Shown piece by piece: positions 1-8,800 of a DNA stretch of 64,000 nucleotides (position 1 is the first letter of the stretch; the number at the start of each line of letters is the position of its first letter). Both the position numbers and the translations under genes were made by a program. The notes beneath the pieces were generated by a model. The model saw only the letters and a list, made by a program, of their open reading frames with translations, had not been told where the DNA came from and made no database searches. Source of the DNA: an uncultured Verrucomicrobiota bacterium (lineage in GTDB: Bacteria > Verrucomicrobiota > Verrucomicrobiia > Chthoniobacterales > JACTMZ01); NCBI GenBank assembly GCA_903953565.1, contig CAJBKE010000052.1, forward strand, positions 186,001-250,000. Direction: 5' to 3'.

Positions 1-1
1 G

Positions 2-799
2 GATCCACTCTATTACTGGCAGTCGGTGGACAAGCCGGGCCGCACGGGACTCACGGAAAACTTGCACGTGCAGGGATATTTGAAGTTCTGGGACGATTTA
101 AAGGCCCGTCACCCCGGGCTCATCATCGATACGTGCGCCAGCGGCGGCCGTCGCAACGACCTGGAGGCGATCAGCCGGGCACTTCCGTTTTTGCGCAGCG
201 ATTATGTTTTTGAGCCGACCGGTCTCCAGGGACAAACTTATGGATTGTCGTTCTGGTATCCTTACACCGGCACCGGGCTGGCCGACATCGTCTCGCTGAG
301 AGGTTCGGCCATTTTTCCGAATACGCCCTACCTGCCGCCGCCGGGCGAGAGCGACAAAATCTGGACCGACTATCTGTTCCGCAGCGCCATGTGTTCGCAC
401 TTTGCCTCGGGCATCGACTCCATGAACTCCGAGGTGGATTTCGCGAGGTTGCGCGTCCTGTTCAAGCAATGGCGTGAGTTGGCGCCGAACTACTACGGGG
501 ATTACTATCCGCTCACGCCTTACACCTTGGAAAACAGCGATTGGATGGCTTGGCAATTTGACCGGCCGGAGTTGGGCAAGGGCATGGTTCAGGTCTTTCG
601 CCGGCAGGACTCGCCATTCGTCGCTGCGGTTTTTCCTCTGCGTGGATTGGATCTTGCTGCGAGCTACACCATCCGCAACGTGGATACCGAAGGAAGCCAG
701 ACCCTCAGCGGGGCCGAGCTGTTGCAAAACGGTCTTCCGGTCAAAATCGAGACCAAACCCGGTGCGGTCATCTACACCTACGAGAAGGCGTCAGAATAA
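2..799 (+). CDS. GH36 alpha-galactosidase, C-terminal part (5' end outside window)
   Basis: Reading is open from base 2, so the gene begins before the window; the GTG at 26 is internal (codons before it read DPLYYWQS). The visible 265 residues carry the GH36/melibiase signature DTCASGGRRNDLE followed by RSDY, whose Asp is the family's acid/base; the nucleophile motif lies upstream and is not visible. The C-terminal 80 residues look like the beta-sandwich tail of the family. The likely role is removal of alpha-linked galactose (or a related sugar) from oligosaccharides. The gene is followed 88 bases later by an SDR dehydrogenase on the same strand, suggesting a shared catabolic unit. Family assignment is firm, exact substrate is not. 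Confidence 0.88.
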   Translation, partial: DPLYYWQSVDKPGRTGLTENLHVQGYLKFWDDLKARHPGLIIDTCASGGRRNDLEAISRALPFLRSDYVFEPTGLQGQTYGLSFWYPYTGTGLADIVSLRGSAIFPNTPYLPPPGESDKIWTDYLFRSAMCSHFASGIDSMNSEVDFARLRVLFKQWRELAPNYYGDYYPLTPYTLENSDWMAWQFDRPELGKGMVQVFRRQDSPFVAAVFPLRGLDLAASYTIRNVDTEGSQTLSGAELLQNGLPVKIETKPGAVIYTYEKASE

Positions 800-834
800 A
801 GTGCCCGGCAGTGCGGAGATGCGTGTGGCACTTC

Positions 835-870
835 GTGAAAACGAATGTTTTTCGCTGGAAAAACAATAGC
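835..870 (+). promoter_or_regulatory. Candidate regulatory motif, copy 1
   Basis: A 36-base stretch ending 17 bases before the SDR start matches a second site at 15122-15156: both have GAAAACGAAT, a 9-10 base spacer, then GGAAAA and CAATAGC. The first half also contains an imperfect inverted repeat, GAAAAC/GTTTTTC. Inference: binding site or promoter element shared by the two loci; the regulator is unknown. Confidence 0.35.
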
Positions 871-887
871 AATTCGAGGAGTGCTGG

Positions 888-1748
888 ATGAGCCTCGTGC
901 TATCCCCAATCATCCCCCTTATGCAGACACAAAGAATGCACGGTAAACGCGTGCTGGTCACAGGTTCAGGAACCGGCCTTGGTCGTGAGATCGCGCTCGA
1001 ATTTGCGCGGGAAGGTGCCGACGTCGTCCTCCACGATGTCCACTATCCTGCCGACTCCGCGAAAAAGGAAATCGAGGACCTCGGCCGGAAGGTTGCGGTT
1101 TTCCAAGCCGACCTGAGCAACCTCGAGCAAACCTATGAACTCGCGGACAAGGCCCTCGAGGTTTTCGGCGGGTTGGACTGTCTGGTGAACAACGCCGGCA
1201 TCTGCCTCAACCGTCCCTTTTTGGAGAACACGCCCGCCGAGTTCGAAAAAATCTACAGCGTCAACGTGCGCGCCCAGTTTTTGCTCATGCAGAAATTCGC
1301 TTCGCACATTGTCGCGCACCAAGGCGAGGGGACAGTCTGCAACATCGCATCGATCCACGGTTTGTCGGGCGCCCCGGAGCATGCGATCTACGCCGGAACG
1401 AAAGGCGCGATCATTTCGCAAACCCGGGCTATCGGCATCGAAATGGCGCACAAGGGTGTCCGGGTGAATGCGATCGCTCCGGGTTGGGTGACGGTGGAGA
1501 GCTACTACAAGGCCCTACCGGGATTCAACGAGGAGGATGCCAAGAAGGCCGCGGCGGACAAAGTTCCTTTAGGTCGGTCCGGTCACAAACACGAAATAGG
1601 AAAACTCGCGGTTTTTCTTTGCTCGGAAGACAGCGGCTACGTTGTCGGCCAGACTATTGTTGCCGACGGTGGGACAACATCGTTGATGTCCCTCATCTCC
1701 GATTTCCGGACCCGCTCGACCGCCCAGTTCGGGAAGGACTACCTATAG
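888..1748 (+). CDS. SDR-family NAD(P)-dependent oxidoreductase
   Basis: A 286-residue classical short-chain dehydrogenase. It has the nucleotide-binding TGSGTGLG motif near residue 27, NNAG in the structural loop, and the catalytic Tyr168-x3-Lys172 pair. The start at 888 is favoured by GAGGAG about 7 bases upstream; an in-frame ATG at 921 would give a more usual N-terminus. SDRs of this type oxidise sugars, sugar acids or polyols (glucose-1-dehydrogenase and gluconate dehydrogenase relatives). The position after a GH36 gene and near a RhaT-like transporter suggests a sugar catabolic step. Substrate cannot be read from the sequence. Confidence 0.9.
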   Translation: MSLVLSPIIPLMQTQRMHGKRVLVTGSGTGLGREIALEFAREGADVVLHDVHYPADSAKKEIEDLGRKVAVFQADLSNLEQTYELADKALEVFGGLDCLVNNAGICLNRPFLENTPAEFEKIYSVNVRAQFLLMQKFASHIVAHQGEGTVCNIASIHGLSGAPEHAIYAGTKGAIISQTRAIGIEMAHKGVRVNAIAPGWVTVESYYKALPGFNEEDAKKAAADKVPLGRSGHKHEIGKLAVFLCSEDSGYVVGQTIVADGGTTSLMSLISDFRTRSTAQFGKDYL

Positions 1749-1822
1749 ATTGTCTACAGGAGTCGGGTCGGTTTATCTGAGGGAACGACGAGTGAATCCA
1801 GCCCGGCCATCCTGGCGCGTGC

Positions 1823-2863
1823 TCAAACTTTGGATTGGGTATTTCCCATTGCCATGATGACTGCGGCGACGATGAGGAGGGCGATGGCGACAAACATGAG
1901 GTTCCGCGGTTTGCCGTAAACGCCTTTCCACTCTCCGCTCAAGAATCCCAGTCCTTGGCCTCCGAGCATTTGGGAAGCCTGCTGGATTCCGAAACCGACC
2001 GAAGCACCTAAGGCACCGAGCATGAGCATGCCATTTCCCATCAGGACAATGCCGGCGGCAAAATTCACGCCGATGATGGCGGCAAGGATCAGATCACGGC
2101 CCGATTGGGCGAAAACATTCCAAGAACGGCCTTTGGTGATTAGCCAGGCGGGATAAATCACGTTGACCAGCGTGCCACCAACTAACGCTGTCGCCCAGAC
2201 GCCGAACGTGGCAGAGATCTCCCCGGCTCCCTCGCCTTTGAGGGCGGCCACGACCGGACCCTGACCGTAGACAAAAGCCAGGCTGATTCCCGCAGACATT
2301 ATCCCGGCGAGCACGACCATGATCAATCCGCCTAGAAAACTTCCCGAGCGTTCCTCGCTCTTCTTGAGGACTTGATCGCGCCCGAATCCCGCGGCCGAGG
2401 CGAAGCCGACACCCACGAGCATCACCGCAACGCCGAGCAGAACGGTTAGGCCGGCCGGAGATCCCAAATTCGGCGCATCTTGGAACAGGCCCGAGCCCTT
2501 GACGATCATTGGCAAAGTGACTCCGATGGAAACGCCAAGGCCGGTGAGAATGGCACCGGTCAGAGCCACGCCAATGCGCACAAAGCACAGTCCGCAAAGC
2601 ACATTGGCAACCCCCCATGCCGTGGCCCAAAGGTTTGACTTGATATAGACCTCGGTCGGCACGCTGGCGAACGCCTTGAAGGCATTGGGGCAAGCGGCCA
2701 GCGTGACCGCCCACGGCAGAATGAAAAGGCCCGTGAGCATGCCGACAAACCACCAGTGCTCGAACCTGAAGGTTTTGATCATTTTCATCGGCCATGCACC
2801 GCTGCCGATAAAGACACCGGCCAGCGAAACAACGACGATTCCCAAGATTGTTTGGTTATCCAT
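1823..2863 (-). CDS. RhaT-like sugar:proton symporter
   Basis: A 346-residue, very hydrophobic protein with about ten predicted membrane helices and little polar loop. The start MDNQTILGIVVVSLAG and the GSGAWPMK segment near residue 20 resemble the L-rhamnose/H+ symporter (RhaT) branch of the DMT superfamily, which is often found in sugar loci of Verrucomicrobiota and Planctomycetes. The ATG at 2863 is chosen because the 25 codons upstream are not hydrophobic and look non-coding. It converges with the SDR at 888-1748 and diverges from the metallo-hydrolase at 3152. Likely transports a deoxy sugar or sugar acid; rhamnose itself is not proven. Confidence 0.8.
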   Translation of the reverse strand: MDNQTILGIVVVSLAGVFIGSGAWPMKMIKTFRFEHWWFVGMLTGLFILPWAVTLAACPNAFKAFASVPTEVYIKSNLWATAWGVANVLCGLCFVRIGVALTGAILTGLGVSIGVTLPMIVKGSGLFQDAPNLGSPAGLTVLLGVAVMLVGVGFASAAGFGRDQVLKKSEERSGSFLGGLIMVVLAGIMSAGISLAFVYGQGPVVAALKGEGAGEISATFGVWATALVGGTLVNVIYPAWLITKGRSWNVFAQSGRDLILAAIIGVNFAAGIVLMGNGMLMLGALGASVGFGIQQASQMLGGQGLGFLSGEWKGVYGKPRNLMFVAIALLIVAAVIMAMGNTQSKV

Positions 2864-3090
2864 GGAGGGGGTAGGTGGGGGGTGAATGAGGGCCGCATCC
2901 TGAGACTGGGCAGCGGTGAGAGAAAACCTAAGTGGCAAGCCGGGTGCGCGACACCTTTTTTCCGACCGTTTACCACCTATATTGGGAGCCTGTTATGCTT
3001 CGGTCTGCCGGCTTCGACGCGGACAAAAACCGGAGAATATGTCCGCAAAAGAGGCGGTTGGGTTTCGGTTGCCATGTCAGAATGTTTGTC

Positions 3091-3108
3091 GATAACTCAT
3101 GAGTTGTC
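3091..3108. promoter_or_regulatory. Near-perfect 18-base palindrome, probable operator
   Basis: GATAACTCATGAGTTGTC lies in the divergent gap between the RhaT-like gene (start 2863) and the UlaG-like gene (start 3152). Sixteen of 18 positions are symmetric. It is 44 bases before the plus-strand start. Size and symmetry fit a GntR- or LacI-type dimer site; no such regulator is in the window, so the binding protein is unknown. A second small dyad, GAGCG/CGCTC, follows at about 3115-3130. Confidence 0.45.
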
Positions 3109-3151
3109 CCCCCACGAGCGGCATGGCGCTCGCCTTTAACTTCTCTCATTC

Positions 3152-3964
3152 ATGACGCAGCCAACAGCATTGCTCGCCTTCCAAGTTCCCGAACGCTCGA
3201 TCGGCATTTGCTGGCTCGGTCAATCTAGCTACATCCTCAAATCTCCTTCCGGCACAGTCCTTGCCCTCGATCCTTACTTGTCCAACGCGTGCAAGGCCCT
3301 TGGTGAAAAGGCGGGCATCAATATGGACAGGAAATTTCCGCCCCCGCTTACGCCGGCGGATTTGGTGGGCGTCGACGGCTGTCTGCTGACCCACGGGCAC
3401 GAAGACCATCTCGACCCCGAGACCATCGTTCCGTATCGCGCCGCCGGCGGACGCGGTCCGTTTTTCGCGCCGGCCGAAACCATTGAAAAACTCGAGGGGC
3501 TGGGAGTTCCCGCGCAGGAACTGCGCATGATGTGGCCAAACAAAGTTGTGGAGATCGGCGAATTCACGGTGCGCGGAACTTTCGCCATTCCCTTCGGTGC
3601 CGACGACCTCACCCACATGGGCTTCCTCGTGTCGGTCAAAAATGGTCCCTCGGTTTATTTCACCGGCGACACGAGGTATCACGAGAATCTCGCCGATTAC
3701 GTCCGCCCGCACGCACCCGATGTGCTCGTCACCGTGATCAATCCGTTCGGAAACATGGACCCGGGGCAGGCGGCGAGGCTGGCCCGCGATCTCGGGGTAA
3801 AAATCGCCATCCCGGGTCACCATGATTTGTTTCCGGACAACACCATCGCGCCGAAGTATCTCCACATGAATCTCATGGTGCTTGATCGCGGTGGCATCTA
3901 TCGCGAACTCGAGCGCGGAGAGTTTTTTGTCTACCCCGAAACCGCCCCGAAAAAATCCGCATGA
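3152..3964 (+). CDS. UlaG-like metallo-beta-lactamase-fold hydrolase
   Basis: A 270-residue protein with the metal site TH81GH83ED85H86 followed by FTGDTRYH and IPGHHDLFP, the order seen in the UlaG (L-ascorbate-6-phosphate lactonase) and UPF0173 branch of the MBL fold. Those enzymes open sugar lactones or related phosphorylated rings using two metals in the cytoplasm. The lack of a signal peptide agrees with that. It is the first gene of a plus-strand run: the stop overlaps the next start (ATGATGA at 3961), and the following gene also overlaps its neighbour. The context suggests a sugar-acid lactone substrate, but this is inference. Confidence 0.8.
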   Translation: MTQPTALLAFQVPERSIGICWLGQSSYILKSPSGTVLALDPYLSNACKALGEKAGINMDRKFPPPLTPADLVGVDGCLLTHGHEDHLDPETIVPYRAAGGRGPFFAPAETIEKLEGLGVPAQELRMMWPNKVVEIGEFTVRGTFAIPFGADDLTHMGFLVSVKNGPSVYFTGDTRYHENLADYVRPHAPDVLVTVINPFGNMDPGQAARLARDLGVKIAIPGHHDLFPDNTIAPKYLHMNLMVLDRGGIYRELERGEFFVYPETAPKKSA

Positions 3965-5043
3965 TGAAGACGAAACCACTCACGCTTCGCCAACTCTCTT
4001 CGAATCTGGAACGCTCCGGACGTCCGGTGCATTGCCTGAACCTGCACGAGGGAAATCTTCTCGTCTTGCCGCAGGGCGGTCGGGTCATCGGGCTTTATCC
4101 GAAAGGCTCCAACGAGAGTTTTTTCTGGACGCACCACGCGCTGCGTTCCGCCGACAGCATCCGGCGTCTTTACGACGAATCACGCTGGCCGAACCCCGGA
4201 GGCGATCGCACCTGGCTTTCTCCCACCACCGAGCTGTTTATTTCCGATCTTAGCCGCTTTTGGGAAACGTGGCGCGAGCCGGTTGCTGTGGATCCGGGCA
4301 ACTACTCCTGCCGCGAGATCAAGGGCGGCCTCAAACTGACCAATCGTCCGAAGATCGAGTTGCGGCGGCGCAAGCAAACTGTCGAATTGGCCATGGAAAA
4401 AACAATCCACCCCGCGGCGGATCCATTCCGCTACGAGAGTGACGTGAAGGGGCCTTACGCTTTTGCCGGCTACACCACACGGTCGACCCTGACCATCTTG
4501 CGCGAACCGCGGAATTCGTGCGTGCCCATCGGATTGTGGCAACTCCTGCAGCTTCCTCCGGACGGCGAGATGATTCTGCCCACGAACACCCGCGCGACGC
4601 CCAAGGTGATTTTCGGAAAAGTTCCGCGCGGCGATGTGCGTTGCGAGGCGCATTGCATCCGCTACCGCATGCGTTCGGCCACCACGGCAAAAATTGCCGT
4701 TCACGCCATCCATCTCACCGGACGCATGGGCTATATTCGGAAAAACGGGGAGGGTGGATGGGATCTCATCGTGCGCAATTTCTTCGTTGATCCGTCCGGT
4801 GAGTATGTGGACACGCCTTTTGATGACGAGAGCGCGCGTGGCGACGCGGTGCAAGCGTGCAAAGTGTCGGAGAAGGACATCGGGTCTTTCGCTGAGATCG
4901 AACACCATTCCCCGGCCATCGGAGCGGACACCGGCCTGACCACTTGCACAGATATCTCGCAGGTCTGGGCCTTCCGCGGCCGTCCGAAAATCATCGCGCG
5001 CTTGGCCGAAGTGCTGCTGGGCTCGAAGCCTCAACTTTCATGA
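3961..5043 (+). CDS. Conserved protein of unknown function, possibly galactose-mutarotase-like (DUF6786-like)
   Basis: A 360-residue soluble protein without signal peptide or transmembrane helix. Its make-up (many short beta-type segments, RYESDVKGPYAFAGY in the middle, TTCTDISQVWAFRG near the end) suggests a beta-sandwich like the aldose-1-epimerase superfold. It recalls the uncharacterised DUF6786 family of Verrucomicrobiota and Planctomycetes, but this match is from memory and not certain. Start and stop overlap both neighbours by ATGA, so it is co-translated with the UlaG-like and acetoacetate-decarboxylase-like genes and probably acts on the same sugar compound. Confidence 0.6.
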   Translation: MMKTKPLTLRQLSSNLERSGRPVHCLNLHEGNLLVLPQGGRVIGLYPKGSNESFFWTHHALRSADSIRRLYDESRWPNPGGDRTWLSPTTELFISDLSRFWETWREPVAVDPGNYSCREIKGGLKLTNRPKIELRRRKQTVELAMEKTIHPAADPFRYESDVKGPYAFAGYTTRSTLTILREPRNSCVPIGLWQLLQLPPDGEMILPTNTRATPKVIFGKVPRGDVRCEAHCIRYRMRSATTAKIAVHAIHLTGRMGYIRKNGEGGWDLIVRNFFVDPSGEYVDTPFDDESARGDAVQACKVSEKDIGSFAEIEHHSPAIGADTGLTTCTDISQVWAFRGRPKIIARLAEVLLGSKPQLS

Positions 5044-5837
5044 AAAACAAAAAAACTCCCGCAAACAAAGCGGCAATCCCCCACAAAGCGCTCACCGCGC
5101 ACTCCATTCCGATGGATGCGCCCATGCACGGTCGTCCTCCGGCCCGGTTTTCCGATTGCGAGGTGCTGGCCATTCTCTACCGCACGGACCTGTCGGCTAT
5201 CGTGGACCTGCTGCCGCCGCCGCTCGAGCCGGTGAACGACGTGGTCATGGTGCAAATCGGCCGATGGGGAGACGTGCCGGGAATGGGACGGAACACTTAC
5301 GAGGCCAACATCATGGTTGCCGCGCGTTACAAGGCCGGCGGGAAAACCGTGACGGGCGCTTACTCGCCCTATTTCTACGTGGACAACGATCGTGCCATGG
5401 CCGGTGGGCGCGAGTTCCATGGTCAACCCAAACGTTTCGCTACCGTCACTCTCGAGGCCCGCGGGGATATTTTTCTCGCGCAGGTCATCGCCAACGGCAT
5501 CACGGTTTTCACCGGCACGATGCATTACAAGGCCCGCCGGACGGATTTCGACGAGGTCTGTCGCTACGTCAATCCCGTGACCAACATCAATTTGAAGATC
5601 ATGCCGCACATTCATGGCGGCTACGCGGTGCGGCAGTTGACGGCGCGGGACTTTGTGGACATGGACATCACGCAGTGCTTCGGGGGCACGGGCACCGCGG
5701 AAATCCATCCGCACGCGACCGTTCCGATGTATCGCCTGCCCGTTCGGGAGCAGATCGATGCCTACTATTGGACCGGAGCCTTTTCCCTCATCGGGGGAGT
5801 GGTGCTGCACGACTACCTTGCGACCGACTCCAAATAG
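5040..5837 (+). CDS. Acetoacetate decarboxylase family protein
   Basis: A 265-residue protein of the ADC fold. The GREFHGQPKR segment near residue 125 matches the family pattern E-x-x-G-x-PK, whose Lys forms the Schiff base in true acetoacetate decarboxylase. Many ADC-like enzymes act instead as aldolase-dehydratases or on keto sugar acids. The start at 5040 overlaps the preceding stop (ATGA); a longer reading from 4944 would run inside the previous gene. Being the third gene of the UlaG-like operon, a keto-acid or keto-sugar substrate is more likely than acetoacetate, but this is inference. Confidence 0.78.
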   Translation: MKNKKTPANKAAIPHKALTAHSIPMDAPMHGRPPARFSDCEVLAILYRTDLSAIVDLLPPPLEPVNDVVMVQIGRWGDVPGMGRNTYEANIMVAARYKAGGKTVTGAYSPYFYVDNDRAMAGGREFHGQPKRFATVTLEARGDIFLAQVIANGITVFTGTMHYKARRTDFDEVCRYVNPVTNINLKIMPHIHGGYAVRQLTARDFVDMDITQCFGGTGTAEIHPHATVPMYRLPVREQIDAYYWTGAFSLIGGVVLHDYLATDSK

Positions 5838-5850
5838 CGGAGCTTCTGTC

Positions 5851-8800
5851 ATGGGCTTGAAACGGCAGATTTTCTTTTTCTGTCTGCTCTTTCCGGCATT
5901 CGCGGTCCGGGGCGAGCTGCTCAACGTGCAGATTCTCGGCCACGGCGCAAATACCACGGGCGGTCCTGATGCGCCGGCTCCGGAATATCGCGGGGCAGGC
6001 GCTACCGGTGGAGAGCAGGACTATTGGAATCCGGTCCACGCCGACGCGTTTAACAAGGCTTTGGAAATCCGGCGCCCGCCGCAGTTCCTCGCCGCCGATG
6101 GCAGGACACCGCTGTCCGTGCGGATCAAGTTCCGCGGGTTCAACGGCGCGGACTACTTTCCGGCCGCGGATGGCGCGCCTGTGAACAACGCGATCCTGAA
6201 TTCCTACCTTGTGGGCGGTGCGGGTGCGGGCGTCACCATCGAAGGACTGCAACCGGGCAAGGCATACGACCTGTGGTTGTTTGCCAGCAACTCCCGCGCC
6301 GGCGCGGGCGCCAAGTTCACCGTGAATGGCGGTCCGGCAAAAGCCGCCCGAGGCTCGGCCGGCAAACCTTTTGCCGCGGGGACGGACTTTGTCGAATTCA
6401 GCGCCGTTACGGCTGACAGCGAAGGCCGGCTCAACATTGCTCTCGATCCGGCGGACGTGGCCGTCTTTCCGGGTGTCATTTTCAACGCGCTGCAGCTGAA
6501 GGGAGATTTTCCGGAGCGCAGTGACTCCGCGCGGAACGACCCGAACCGTTGGGCGCTCAAGGCTTGGTTGAAAGCGGAGGATCTTGCCAAGACCGGCTTG
6601 AAACCCGGAGATGCCGTGCGCGAATGGAAGGACTCCGGATGGGGGCTGCGTTTTGCGCCGGATGCAGCGCCCCCGATGCTTGATGAGGCTCCGGTCTACG
6701 CCGAGGTCACTGTTCCAGATTCGCCAAAAAAATATCCTGTGGTGCAGTTCAATGGTGAGGCCGGTCTGCGGCAGATCGATGCGGTCGAAGCTCGCGATGA
6801 GGAAATCACCGCTTACATCATTTTCCGCACCAAGAATTCTCCGAAATGGAAAAAGATTCTGGCCCGCCGCCACGGCGCGCTCTGCACCTACGATGGAGAT
6901 GTTTCCTCTCCGCGCGTACCCCGCGGATACCACACCGCGTATCGCGAAAACGGGCTGCGACTGGCTGCGGCCGACAAGCTGCCATTGGCCATCACCGGCC
7001 ACCAAGGCGAGTATAACCGCGACACGCGTTTCGAGGGCGAGATTGCCGAGGTCATTGTCTTTGCGCGGCGGTTCGAATCGCCGGACGACCAAGGGCTCAA
7101 CGAGGAAGTTCAAGCAATCGAAAATTATCTCAACACGAAGTATTTCAAACCCGACGACAAAGCCGCTGCGTCGGTTGCGCCTTGGCAGCCCGCACCGCGA
7201 GTTGCCGCCGCGCCTTCGCCGGCACCGGAGCCGGGCTCGCCCGACAAAGGCGAGGGGATCGGCTTGTCAGGTCCGAACATCTTTTCCATGGCCGCAGGCA
7301 GAAAGCCGGGGCCGTTCGAATATGCCGCGGGAGACGTAACCCTGCCCTTCAGCTATGAGGCAGAGGTTTCCAACCGTCCGCGGCCGAAGCCGCTCGACTT
7401 TCCCGGCCAGCTGAATCCGGATTGTTGCCACGCCTTCGTGCGCATGGACGGCGAGTTGTGGATGTTCCGCATCGACTTCATTGCCGACAAGGGTCGCATT
7501 GGCCGCTTCAAAGGTCCGGACATCGACAACATGACCAAGCTGGAGGACGGCACCTATCCGCCGGAAGTCGGCCTCGGGTGGTTACTCGGCGGACTTTGGT
7601 ATGACCAAGCCGAGCGGAAACTCTATGCGCCTGTCCACATCGAACAGGAAGGCAACTACCGTTTCCATCCCGCATGGGGTTGGTTCTCCCGCAAAATCGG
7701 CCTCGCCACCAGCGTGGACAAGGGCAAGACATGGAAATACGAGGGCGATATCATCACGCCCGAGACCTATTACTACACGCGCGACGCTTACAAATTTTCC
7801 GGGGGAGACACCTCCAACGGGATCGCGGACTTCGGTTTCTATGTCGATACCCGCGGCGGCTATTTTTACATTTATCCTCTGGAGAGCTGGTATCCCAAGG
7901 GCGAGTGGGGCGCGCGTTGGGCGCCACGCGTGGCCCGTTGCGCTATCTCGGACAAGATGGCTCCGGGGAAATGGAGTTATTTCTACGAGGGCAAATGGGA
8001 CCAGCCGGCGCTGGGCGGAAAGTCGAGCATCGTCGGCGCGAGCGCTTTCTGGGGTATCCTCTACAGCACGAAGCTCAAGCGCTACATCAGCATCGCACCT
8101 TACAACAAAGATCCGTGGTGGCCGCCTTTCGGCTACAACGTGGATGGAGTGATCATCGGAACCTGCACCGACCTGTCGAAGCAGGACTGGGTGTGGGGAC
8201 ATTTCCCCGAGGGCATGCACGGCTTCATGAAGCTCTTCAATGCCGGGGGCAACGACATCGAAACCTGCGACGACCGGCTGCGGTTTTACTCGTTCTTTGC
8301 CGACAACTCTTACCAGAACCTCGACATCACACTGTTTGACAAACCCATGAGCGTGAATCAGCCGACGCCGCGATTCGGGTTCCAGCCGAACCCCGAGTCC
8401 TCCGACCCGATCCTTTCGCGCCGCACCAAGATTGTCGGATCCGCCAGCTCCGAAATGAAGTATTCCGGCGAGTGGAAGGTGAAGGAAAATCCGAAGGAAT
8501 ATTACGAAGGCCGCTTGAACGAGAGCAGCACGGCCGGCAGCAGTGTCGAATTTTCGTTCACCGGTGCCGACATCTACTGGCGCGCCCTGCGATCCCCGGA
8601 GAGCGGAAAGGCGGATGTCTACATCGACGGGGAACTATCCAAGACCGTCGATTGCTACAGTCCCCGTGCCACGGTCAGCGAAAACTTTGTTTTCGTGAAA
8701 ACCGGGCTCGATCCCGACAAGCCGCACACGATCAAAGTGGTGGTCAAGGGCGAGCAACATCCGAAGTCGAAGAGGAGCGCCATCGGGCACATGGCCTTCG

